From: Halorussus gelatinilyticus
GTDB lineage: Archaea; Halobacteriota; Halobacteria; Halobacteriales; Haladaptataceae
Assembly (NCBI RefSeq): GCF_023238445.1
Contig: NZ_CP096658.1
Span: 62,001 to 126,000, forward strand
Direction of reading: 5' to 3'
DNA length: 64,000 nucleotides
In this document: piece by piece, positions 9,347 to 17,459 of the stretch
Layout of the letters: every line of letters begins with the position of its first letter
Position numbering within the stretch: position 1 is the first letter of the stretch
The notes under the pieces: generated by a model
Seen by the model: only the letters and a program-made list of their open reading frames with translations
What the model was told of the DNA's origin: nothing
Database searches by the model: none
Position numbers and translations under genes: made by a program

Positions 9347-11308
9347 TCACGGATTAGCGTCGGAGGACTCGCTCTTGACGCCTCGAATCTCGAATCGCGC
9401 ACCGCCGTTCGCTCCCTCAGTCACCGAGATGTCCCAGCCGTGGACGTCGACGATGTCCTTGACGACGGCGAGTCCGATGCCCGACCCGCTTCCCGAGGTG
9501 TACCCATACTCGAAAATCTCGCCGGACTCCTCCGGGGGAATCCCCGGCCCGTCGTCCTCGACGTAGAACCCACCGTCCAAGGAGCCGACGCGGACCGCGC
9601 CGTCCGCTCCGGCGTGTTCGATGGAGTTCCGGAAGAGATTCTCCAGTACCGTCTGCAGTTGCTCCGCGTCCGCGGAGACCGTTCCGACATCCTCTTCGAC
9701 TCGGAGCGTCGCGTCGCCCGTCTTGACGTTCTGCCACGCGGCCTCGCTGGCCTCTGCGAGGGAGACGGGTTCGGTTCCGGAGATGGTCTGCCCTCGGCGC
9801 GTCGTCGTCAGTAGATTCTCGATTATCGTTTCCATCCTGTCGAGCGCCTGCTCGACCTGCTCGAAGTCGTCCGGTTCGCCCCCGTCTTGCGCCATGTTCA
9901 GGTACATCTGGGCGATGGAGAGCGGGTTCCGGAGGCCGTGGGAGACGACGCTGGCGAACCGCTCCAACCGCCGTTCGTGTTCCTTGCGCTCGGTGATGTC
10001 CAGCGCCATTGTCGTCCCCATCGAGATATCCCCGTCGTCGTCGGTGATAGGGACCGCGTGGAGTATCCACTCCCGGCCGGAGTAGGTGGTTTCGACCGAC
10101 TCGGGAGAGCCGTCGAGCGCGCTCTGGAGGGCTTCGTCCACCGTGTCGGCCACCGTTTCGTCGGTCCAGACCTCCTCGGGGCGGTGTCCTTCGACGTCTT
10201 CGGGCGACTCGTCAAGATACTCGAACGCCCGTCCCGTGGCGAGCGTGTATCGCCGGTCCTCGTCGAACAGGGTGACGAGGCCCTCGGGGAAGTTCTCGGC
10301 GAGCGTCCGGTATCGCCGCTCGGACTCGCGGAGTTCCTGCTCGCGTTGGACCCGTTCGGTCACGTCCCGGAAGTACACCGACACCCCGGTTTCCGACGGG
10401 TAAACGTTCGCCTCTACCCAGAAGTCAAGCGGCGGGTAGTACAGTTCGTAGCTGGTCGCCTCCTGGGTCTCCATCGCCGTGTGGAAACTGTCCCAGACCT
10501 CGTCGGTCTCGGCGGATTCGGGGAACATCTCCCAGAGGCTCTCGCCGAGCAGTTCCGCCTCGGAGTGCTGGAGGAGTTCCTCCGCCTGCTCGTTGACGTG
10601 CGTGAACCGGTACTCCTCGTCGAGCGCGTAGAAGGCGTCGGAGATTCGGCCGAGCGTTTCGCTGAGTTCGGTCTCGAGTTCGCGTTCGCGCTGCTTGAGC
10701 GCCGTGATATCCTCCGCCGTGATGATGACCCGGTCGAGTTCGCCGTCGGGGTCGAAGACGGGAGCGACGTTCACCGATAGCCACGTCCGTTCACCGCTCG
10801 CCGTCTCGACGAAAAGCTCCTCGTTGAACAGTGGTTCGCCGGTGTCGCGGACCTCGGCCGAGGGTCGCTCGTCCGGTAGAAGCGGGTTCCCGTTCGCGTC
10901 GTAGACGTTCACGTCGACGGTGGTCTCGCTCTCCTCTCGGACGTCCCGCTCGGAGACACCGAGAATCTCTCTGGCCCGCTGGTTCGCCAGCACCAAGCTC
11001 CCGTCGCTGTCCCGGACCCAGATAGCGACGGGCGAAGTCTTCAGCAACTGCTCGGTCTGGTTGCGCTCCCGGCGGAGTCGCTCGTCGTCGTCTTCGCGGT
11101 CGGTGAGCCACCACACGCGGCCTCCTTCGCCGGTCTGCTTGCACCTCGCGTCACCGCGTTCCACCAACTCGTCGAGTTTCTCGGCGGCCCGCTGTCGACT
11201 CCAACCGACTTCGTCTGCGAACCCGCCCGCCGTGACCGGTTCGCGTTCCGTCCCCATCCCTTCGACCGTTTTTCGTACTTCGGCGAGCGAAGTCCGGTCT
11301 GTCGCCAT
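9347..11308 (-). CDS. Soluble PAS sensor histidine kinase with N-terminal winged-helix-like domain
   Basis: A 653-residue protein with no membrane helices. Residues about 5-70 look like a winged helix (ADEVGWSRQRAAEKLDELVERG, then a wing ending GGRVWWLTDRE). Three PAS domains follow (about 80-200, 205-320, 325-440), then a HisKA dimer helix with phospho-acceptor His457 in SHGLRNPL, and an HATPase domain with FRNSIEHA and YTSGSGSGIGLA. The residue after His457 is Gly, where most kinases have Glu or Asp. No response regulator is adjacent. ATG at 11308 is used; ATG at 11314 is two codons earlier. It lies 110 bases after the DUF58 gene on the same strand, with a possible own TATA near 11337. Confidence 0.88.
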   Translation of the reverse strand: MATDRTSLAEVRKTVEGMGTEREPVTAGGFADEVGWSRQRAAEKLDELVERGDARCKQTGEGGRVWWLTDREDDDERLRRERNQTEQLLKTSPVAIWVRDSDGSLVLANQRAREILGVSERDVREESETTVDVNVYDANGNPLLPDERPSAEVRDTGEPLFNEELFVETASGERTWLSVNVAPVFDPDGELDRVIITAEDITALKQRERELETELSETLGRISDAFYALDEEYRFTHVNEQAEELLQHSEAELLGESLWEMFPESAETDEVWDSFHTAMETQEATSYELYYPPLDFWVEANVYPSETGVSVYFRDVTERVQREQELRESERRYRTLAENFPEGLVTLFDEDRRYTLATGRAFEYLDESPEDVEGHRPEEVWTDETVADTVDEALQSALDGSPESVETTYSGREWILHAVPITDDDGDISMGTTMALDITERKEHERRLERFASVVSHGLRNPLSIAQMYLNMAQDGGEPDDFEQVEQALDRMETIIENLLTTTRRGQTISGTEPVSLAEASEAAWQNVKTGDATLRVEEDVGTVSADAEQLQTVLENLFRNSIEHAGADGAVRVGSLDGGFYVEDDGPGIPPEESGEIFEYGYTSGSGSGIGLAVVKDIVDVHGWDISVTEGANGGARFEIRGVKSESSDANP

Positions 11309-11418
11309 GCACATCCTTTGGGCTGACGAACATAGAGTTTGGGAATTGGCGACCTGCCGTACCGGACGGAGTACCCCATCGAACACCCGAATACGGGTGG
11401 GTCTCACCCCGTTCCGTC

Positions 11419-12270
11419 TCACTCGAACCACAAATCTCCGAACGCCTCGAAGAACGGCCAACCCGTGTCTACGAACTCGTAGCGCGCCGCGAGGTCGTGA
11501 GCCACGTTCTCGACGCTATCTCGGTGCGCGTCGAAGCGGTCCCGATACGACTCCTCCAGTCGGTTGCTCACGTAGGCCCGGAGCGACCGGTCGGACTCCA
11601 GCGCCTCGAAGAGAGTGTCCCCGCCGGTCGGGAGGGTCTGCTCGTCGGGCGCGGCGACGTGCGCGAGCAGGAGTTGGTTGGAGGCCAGCGCCTCCAGTCC
11701 GGCGTCGATAGTCTCGACGTCCGCCAAAAAGTCGCTACAGACGACGACGAGCGCCTTCGAGTCGATGGCGGCGGCGTAATCGGTGAGCGCGGCCTCGAAG
11801 GCGGCCTCGCCGTCGGGGTCGACCGCGTTGCACTCCTCGACCAGTCCGAGGACCTCCCTGCGGTTCGACCGGCCACGGTCGAGTCGGCGGGCGGTCTCGT
11901 CGAAGACTGCGAACCGGAACTCGTTGTGTTCGCGGGCGGTGAGGTAGGCGAATCCGAGTCCCAGTTTCGCGGCGGTCTCGAACTTGTGGGGGTCGCCGAA
12001 GTCCATCGACGCGCTGGCGTCCACCAGCACGTGGACCGTGAAGTTGCGCTCGGCCTCGAACTGCTTGACGTAGAGTTCGTCGGTCCGGGCGTAGAGGTTC
12101 CAGTCGATGAACCGCGGTTCGTCGCCGGGCGCGTACCGCCGGTAGTCTGCGAACGTCAGACCCTCGCCGACCGCCTCGGTGGTGCGGTCGCCCTGATGCT
12201 TCGAGCGGGCGTCGCGGTCGTTGGCGGCGTCGAAGCGGTCGAGTTCGTCGAGGAAGTCGGTCGTAATCAT
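11419..12270 (-). CDS. DUF58 (VWA-like) protein of MoxR cluster
   Basis: A 283-residue DUF58 protein. Residues 35-65 hold the family block FADYRRYAPGDEPRFIDWN; a VWA-type fold follows, with the metal-site motif LVDASASMDFGD. DUF58 proteins are regular partners of MoxR ATPases, probably as clients or adaptors in assembling metal- or membrane-bound complexes. The start ATGA overlaps the stop of the MoxR gene by four bases, so the two are translated together. This is the last gene of a six-gene overlapping operon that begins at 19321. Confidence 0.9.
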   Translation of the reverse strand: MITTDFLDELDRFDAANDRDARSKHQGDRTTEAVGEGLTFADYRRYAPGDEPRFIDWNLYARTDELYVKQFEAERNFTVHVLVDASASMDFGDPHKFETAAKLGLGFAYLTAREHNEFRFAVFDETARRLDRGRSNRREVLGLVEECNAVDPDGEAAFEAALTDYAAAIDSKALVVVCSDFLADVETIDAGLEALASNQLLLAHVAAPDEQTLPTGGDTLFEALESDRSLRAYVSNRLEESYRDRFDAHRDSVENVAHDLAARYEFVDTGWPFFEAFGDLWFE

Positions 12271-13220
12271 CGGTCCTCGACCAGCGCGCGAACGGCGTCG
12301 TCGGGCGTCAGCCCCTCGCGCTCGGCCCGGAAGTCCACGACGACGCGGTGTCGGAGGACCGGCACCGCCATCGCGGTCACGTCCTCGCGGCCGACGTGCG
12401 TCCGGCCCTCCACGAGCGCGCGGGCCTTCGCCGCGCGGACGAGCGACATGCTGGCGCGGGGACTCGCGCCGTATTCGAGGTCCTCGGCGGTCCGGGTGTC
12501 GCGCACGAGGTCCACCGCGAGATCCCGCAGGTCGTCGGCGATAGGAACCTGATGGGTGAGCTGTTGCATCTTCCGGAGTTCGGCCGTCGAGACTTGTGGC
12601 TCGACCGAGACGGAGGCGTCCACGTCGCCGGTGTAGCGGTCCACGATTTCGCGCTCGGCCTCCGCGGAGGGGAAGTCCACGATAATCTTCATCAGGAAGC
12701 GGTCGGACTGGGCCTCCGGGAGCGGGTAGGTCCCCTCTTGGTCGATGGGGTTCTGGGTCGCCAGCACGAAGAACGGCTCCGGCAAGTCGTAGGTCTCGTT
12801 GCCCGCCGTCACCTGCCCTTCCTCCATCGCTTCCAGCAGTGCGGACTGGGTCTTGGGCGTCGCCCGATTTATCTCGTCGGAGAGGACGAGGTTGGCGAAC
12901 ACCGGTCCCTTCTCGAAGGTGAACGTCCGGCCGGTCTCGGTCTCGCGGACCATCTCGGTCCCGATGACGTCCGAGGGCATCAGGTCCGGCGTGTTCTGGA
13001 TGCGCGAGAACGACAGCCCCGTCACCTCGGCCAGCGTCCGCACGAGGAGCGTCTTGCCGAGACCGGGCGTACTCTCCAGCAGCGCGTTCCCGTCGCAGAG
13101 CAGGCAGGCCAGCACTTTGTCCACGACCTGCTCTTGGCCGACGATGCGGCGTCGGACCTCGGAACGGATGGCCTGAATGCGGTTCGTCACGTCGTCTATC
13201 GCTTGGTTTCGGTCGGTCAT
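12267..13220 (-). CDS. MoxR-family AAA+ ATPase
   Basis: A 317-residue ATPase. Walker A is TPGLGKT (residues 51-57), Walker B LVLSDEINRA, sensor motif VLATQNPIDQEGTYPLPEAQSDRF, and the C-terminal lid is MoxR-like. MoxR proteins act as chaperones for VWA-domain partners. Here it sits directly before DUF58 and after two large VWA proteins, the usual arrangement. The preceding base of Walker A is a Thr (ESTPGLGKT) where many MoxRs have Pro (EGPPGLGKT), which should still bind nucleotide. Confidence 0.95.
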   Translation of the reverse strand: MTDRNQAIDDVTNRIQAIRSEVRRRIVGQEQVVDKVLACLLCDGNALLESTPGLGKTLLVRTLAEVTGLSFSRIQNTPDLMPSDVIGTEMVRETETGRTFTFEKGPVFANLVLSDEINRATPKTQSALLEAMEEGQVTAGNETYDLPEPFFVLATQNPIDQEGTYPLPEAQSDRFLMKIIVDFPSAEAEREIVDRYTGDVDASVSVEPQVSTAELRKMQQLTHQVPIADDLRDLAVDLVRDTRTAEDLEYGASPRASMSLVRAAKARALVEGRTHVGREDVTAMAVPVLRHRVVVDFRAEREGLTPDDAVRALVEDR

Positions 13221-13246
13221 CTATGGGTCTCCGTCTATCCGTTGTC

Positions 13247-14299
13247 TCACGAGTCGGTCGCGTTGCCGTCGAGTTCGTGGGCGTATCGCTGGACGAGCGC
13301 CGCGTCCTCGACGCGCTCGGGCGAGGAGAACCCGGCGCGCTGGGGGTCCACGGCAGCGTCCTCGCTTCCGCCGCCCGACGACGAGTCGTAGTTCCACTCG
13401 CGGTCGCCCTCGCCGCCGGGACTCGCGTTCACCGCGGCCGAGAGGTTCTCCGAGCCGGCGGACACGTCGGTCGGGTCGCCGAGGACTTCCTCGCCGCTCT
13501 GGAGCGCCGCGGACTGGGTGGTGAACTGGCCGCCCGAGTCGCCACCGCCGCCAGCGCCACCGACGTCCTGTCCGGTCGGCCCGGCAAGCCCGAGGTCGAA
13601 CCCGACCACCGCAGTCTGGACCGTCGCCAGACTCACCGCGACGGCGACGAGGAACGTCGCCGCGAGGCGGGTCGCGTTCAGCAGGTTCGCGCTGGAGGTC
13701 TCTCGCAGGCGGTCCAGCACGTCGGCGTACAGCGCCCGGACCATCGGGTTCGAGCGGTCGTCGCGCGCGGCGTCACGGGCGGTCCGGAGCGCCTCCGCGA
13801 TTTCGGGGTTGGCCGCCTCGAACTGCTCGGCGGCGGGTCGTCGCGTCCGGGCGTAGGCGTCCGCGGCGAACGCGACGAGACCGACGCCGAGCGCGACCGC
13901 GGTGCCCACGCTCGGCGCTGGCGCGCCGAGCGAGTCGAACGTGGCGGGTGCGACGTCGGTCGCGAGCGTCGGGACGCCGGCGAGCGTCGCCGCCAACCGG
14001 GCCGCCAGCAGGACGCAGACCGCGTCGAGGCTGGCGTAGACGAGCGCGACCTTCCGACACTCCCGGCGGACCTCGGCGAGCGCGGCCTCGATTTCGTCGC
14101 GTTCGTCCGCGTCCGTCGAGGATTCTTCCGCGGCGTCGGCGGGGGCGTCGGTGCCGGCGGCGGGGTCGTCGGTGGCGACCGGAGGTTCGTCGGCGTCGGT
14201 GACGGCCGGGGAGTCCTCGGAGTCGGTGACGACCCAATCGGCGGTGCCTGTCGTTCCGTCGTCGGTGGGAGTTTCGGCCGGGTCCGACTCGTCGCTCAT
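13247..14299 (-). CDS. Hypothetical membrane protein of MoxR/VWA operon
   Basis: A 350-residue haloarchaeal protein of unknown function. The first 65 residues are a low-complexity acidic Thr/Asp/Ala tail. Residues about 90-165 hold two hydrophobic pairs, a cluster of R/A-rich helices follows (about 170-215), and another membrane helix lies near 220-240 (ATFLVAVAVSLATV). The C-terminal third is Gly/Ser/Asp-rich and probably disordered. The start overlaps the coiled-coil gene's stop by four bases, and the MoxR gene begins 26 bases after its stop. The constant position in this cluster suggests a client or anchor of the MoxR system. Confidence 0.7.
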   Translation of the reverse strand: MSDESDPAETPTDDGTTGTADWVVTDSEDSPAVTDADEPPVATDDPAAGTDAPADAAEESSTDADERDEIEAALAEVRRECRKVALVYASLDAVCVLLAARLAATLAGVPTLATDVAPATFDSLGAPAPSVGTAVALGVGLVAFAADAYARTRRPAAEQFEAANPEIAEALRTARDAARDDRSNPMVRALYADVLDRLRETSSANLLNATRLAATFLVAVAVSLATVQTAVVGFDLGLAGPTGQDVGGAGGGGDSGGQFTTQSAALQSGEEVLGDPTDVSAGSENLSAAVNASPGGEGDREWNYDSSSGGGSEDAAVDPQRAGFSSPERVEDAALVQRYAHELDGNATDS

Positions 14300-15045
14300 C
14301 CTCGCACCTCCGCGCTCGTCGGACGCCGCGTCGCGCCCGACTCACTCGGCGGCTTCCGCTCCGCATCCAAACGACCCGACCGACTCCGCGGGAGTCGGTC
14401 GGGTCGCCCGAGGTCGTTCGACTGGGACTCCAACTCCTCGATGCGCTCTTGCAGGTCCGTAATCTTGTTCCGGAGCTTCTGAATCGTCCGGTTCTTCTCG
14501 TCGAGGAGGCGCTGCTGGCGGCGGACCGTCTCGTTGACACGCTCTAACGTCTGGTTGCGCGCGTCCGCCGTCTCTTGGAGGTTCTCGACCGTCTCGTTGA
14601 GTCGGTCGGTCCGCTCCTTGGCGGCCTCGAACTGTCGTCGCAGTCTGTCGCGGGTGTCCTTCAGTTCGTTGACCCTGTCCCGGAGGTCCGACACCTTCCG
14701 GCGCGACCGTTCGAGGTCGCTCTTCGTCGCGTTCAGGTCCCGCAGGGTGCGATTGAGTCGTTTCTCGGTCTTCCGCAACTGCTTCGACACCTCCCGGATG
14801 TCCGAGAGGCGGGTTTCGAGCGACTGGTTGACCTTCCGGAGCGACCGGTTCAGCCGGTCGATTCGAGCCTGCTTGCGCTGGACCTTCGCTTCCAGTTTCG
14901 TGTTTCGGTCGGTCAACTGCTGGTTCTGCGTCCGGAGTTCGCCGACCGACTCCTGATAGTAGACGGTCGTTCCGGCGAGTCCGAACGCCGAGAGACCGAC
15001 GAGCAGTGCCAGCACGACGTTGATGGTGTCGCCGATGTAGCTCAT
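14296..15045 (-). CDS. Membrane-anchored coiled-coil protein of MoxR/VWA operon
   Basis: A 249-residue protein. It starts MSYIGDTI, followed by one membrane helix (residues about 9-28, VVLALLVGLSAFGLAG). Residues 30-218 are one long coiled coil rich in Arg, Leu, Asn and Gln with regular heptads (for example LNRSLRKVNQSLETRL, LRDRVNELKDTRDRL). The tail is Arg/Ser/Pro-rich. The ATGA start overlaps the upstream VWA gene by four bases. It could act as a spacer or scaffold reaching from the membrane. The high Arg and Asn content is unusual for a haloarchaeal protein, which are mostly acidic. Confidence 0.75.
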   Translation of the reverse strand: MSYIGDTINVVLALLVGLSAFGLAGTTVYYQESVGELRTQNQQLTDRNTKLEAKVQRKQARIDRLNRSLRKVNQSLETRLSDIREVSKQLRKTEKRLNRTLRDLNATKSDLERSRRKVSDLRDRVNELKDTRDRLRRQFEAAKERTDRLNETVENLQETADARNQTLERVNETVRRQQRLLDEKNRTIQKLRNKITDLQERIEELESQSNDLGRPDRLPRSRSGRLDAERKPPSESGATRRPTSAEVRG

Positions 15046-17459
15046 GGTATCACTCCGTTGCCGCGTCGTCGCCGGATTCGCCGGGCGCAGATTTCCCCGA
15101 CGAAGACGAGCAGGCCGACGAGCAGGACCGCCCAGTCCCACGATTTGCGGACCTCGCGCTTGCGAGTCGCCTGTCGCTTCACCGCGGCCGCGATTTTCGC
15201 GGGCTGGTTCGGCGCGAACGCTCGGCCGCCGGTGCGTTCGACCGCGCGCTTCAGTTCGGGCGAGACCCCGAGCGCGGCGTACTCGGCGGGGTAGTTGACC
15301 GCGTATGCGCTCCCGAGAACCTCCCGATACCCGAGCGCCGACGGGACCGCCTCGGCCTCGTACCGGCCGGGCGCGACCTCAGAGAACGAGAGGCTGGCGT
15401 TCGACGGCTTCGATTCGCCCGCGTAGACGACCGTCGCGGCCTCGCCGATGCGGGTGTCGGGCGCGGCGACGACGCCGGTCGCCTTCCGCTGCGGGTCGCC
15501 GATGGCCCAGTTGACCGTCCGCGAGAGCAACAGCGAGTCGGGTTTCGACCGGAGACCGCCCAAGCTGCCGTCCGCGCCGTAAGCCGTGACGGCGGCGACT
15601 CGGCCGAGACCGAACCGCCACGTCGAGAGGGCGGGCGCGCCGTCGCCGGTCGCCACCAGCAGGTCGGCACCGCGCTTGACGCTCACGTCGTTGACGCCCG
15701 GCAGACTCGCGGTCGGCGAGACGCCGCGCGTGACGAAGTGGCCGTCGTCCACGACGACCGCGTGGTCGCCGCTGTAGCGTCGGTTCGCGCCGCCGAACCT
15801 GACCCGGAGCCTGCTGGTCTGGTTGGCCAGCAGGAAGGTGCCGTCGGTCCGCTCGGCGACGCCGCGGAGGAGCTTCTCGTGGACGTTACCGACGCCGACG
15901 CTGACGACCCGGACGTTCCGGTCGGCGAGTCGCTCGGCCGCCGAGAACGTGGGTTTCGAGCGGTCCCGGCCGTCGCTCAGGAGGATGACGGTGCCGCCCT
16001 CGTCGCCGAGCAGTTTCGACGCGCCGAGCAGTCCCTTCCCGACGTTCGTCGTGCCGCCGCTCCGGAGGCTCCGAATCTTCTTCTTCAGGGCCGCACGGTC
16101 GGATTCGAGCGACGAGAGGCCGGCGACCCGGTAGGCGCCCCCGGCGAAGGCGACGATGCCGACCTCGTTGCGGTCGCCGAGTTGCGAGAGGACGTTCAGC
16201 GCCAAGGACTTCTGGACGCGCATCCCGGCGGCGGCGCTTCCAGACACGTCCACCGCCAGCACGACGCGGGACTTCCGGCCGGTCTCGCCGCCGACCTCCA
16301 CGGGGAGCAGCGACGAGAGTCGCGAGTCGCCGTAGTCGCCCCTCCCGTACGCGTGGGGACCGCCGACCGTGACGAGACCGCCGCCGTCGATGACGTGGTT
16401 CTGCAAGGCGGTGACGTTCCCGAGGTCCGGCGCGGCCACGTCGTGGACGACCACGGCGTAGTACTCGCTCAGGTCGTCGGGCACCGACTTCGCGCGAGTC
16501 ACGTCGTACAGGTTCCGGAGGTACTTCTCGAAGGCGTAGTTGCCGCGACTCACGTAGAGGACGCGGGGTTGCTCGACGACTTGGACGGTCTTGCGGTACG
16601 TGTCGTCCACGGCGTAGGCTTCCTCGCCGCCGAGTCGGGCGGTCACGCGGTGCGGCCCGGTCGAAGAGAAGTTGTGTTCGACGGTGAAGGTACCGTCCTT
16701 CGGAACCTTCCGGGAGACGACCGCCTCGCCGTCGATGGAGACCGAAATCGGCCTGCCCGCCGGCGCGCCCTCGACGCCCGCGACCCGGACGCCGAAGCGG
16801 TTTGTCACGCCGACGCTGGCCTTCCGCGGGCCGGTGACGACGACGCGCGAGTCCGACCGATTGGTCGTCAGGCGGACGCGGTTGATGGTGGCGTTCACCG
16901 ACCGCGCGAGGTCGGTCGCCTCGGCCAGCGACGCGCCGCCCGTGACTCGCCCGTCCGAGACGACCAGCAGACTCGCGTTCGGCCGGAGGTTGGCGACGAC
17001 GCCCTCGCCGACCCGCGAGCGGTTGCCGGAGGCGACCGTGACGCGCTCGACACCGACCCCGTGGTCCTCGATTCGGGATTCGAGGTCGTCGGCGACCGGC
17101 GAGTGGACACCCATGCTCGCCGACTCGTCCACCAGCATCGTGACGCTCGGGTCGCCCGCGGTGGTCGCGGTCGTGACCGTCGTCGGTCCCGCGGCCGCGA
17201 CGACGAGGCAGGTCGCGACGAGGAGTCGGGTGGCGGCCAGCGCGAGGCGGACGCGACGACTCGCGGTGCGGTCCGCGGCCGACGTCGCGGCGTCGGCCGC
17301 GTCGGCTTCGCCCTCGCTCCCGCCGCCGTCGCGCCCGCCTCGAACCAGCAGGAAGACGACGAGCGCGGCGACCGGCACGCCGGCGAGCGCGAGCGGTCGG
17401 GTGAACGAGAGCGAAGCGTCGAGACCGGGCAGGGCCACCAGCGGGAGTGCCGGACTCAT
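15042..17459 (-). CDS. Large membrane VWA-domain protein with amidotransferase-like region
   Basis: An 805-residue protein. Two hydrophobic helices open it (residues about 22-40 and 70-90), then a degenerate VWA-like stretch with VDESASMG, a beta-rich region, and a glutamine-amidotransferase-like segment (EYYAVVVHDVAAPDLG ... GGGLVTVGG). A full VWA domain begins AVDVSGSAAAG and contains GGTTNVGKG and ILLSDGRDRS, giving the DxSxS/T/D metal site. A membrane helix lies near the C-terminus (WDWAVLLVGLLVFVGEICARR). It resembles the large protein of BatA/BatB-type and archaeal MoxR clusters. The start overlaps the upstream gene by one base (TGATG). Confidence 0.85.
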   Translation of the reverse strand: MSPALPLVALPGLDASLSFTRPLALAGVPVAALVVFLLVRGGRDGGGSEGEADAADAATSAADRTASRRVRLALAATRLLVATCLVVAAAGPTTVTTATTAGDPSVTMLVDESASMGVHSPVADDLESRIEDHGVGVERVTVASGNRSRVGEGVVANLRPNASLLVVSDGRVTGGASLAEATDLARSVNATINRVRLTTNRSDSRVVVTGPRKASVGVTNRFGVRVAGVEGAPAGRPISVSIDGEAVVSRKVPKDGTFTVEHNFSSTGPHRVTARLGGEEAYAVDDTYRKTVQVVEQPRVLYVSRGNYAFEKYLRNLYDVTRAKSVPDDLSEYYAVVVHDVAAPDLGNVTALQNHVIDGGGLVTVGGPHAYGRGDYGDSRLSSLLPVEVGGETGRKSRVVLAVDVSGSAAAGMRVQKSLALNVLSQLGDRNEVGIVAFAGGAYRVAGLSSLESDRAALKKKIRSLRSGGTTNVGKGLLGASKLLGDEGGTVILLSDGRDRSKPTFSAAERLADRNVRVVSVGVGNVHEKLLRGVAERTDGTFLLANQTSRLRVRFGGANRRYSGDHAVVVDDGHFVTRGVSPTASLPGVNDVSVKRGADLLVATGDGAPALSTWRFGLGRVAAVTAYGADGSLGGLRSKPDSLLLSRTVNWAIGDPQRKATGVVAAPDTRIGEAATVVYAGESKPSNASLSFSEVAPGRYEAEAVPSALGYREVLGSAYAVNYPAEYAALGVSPELKRAVERTGGRAFAPNQPAKIAAAVKRQATRKREVRKSWDWAVLLVGLLVFVGEICARRIRRRRGNGVIP

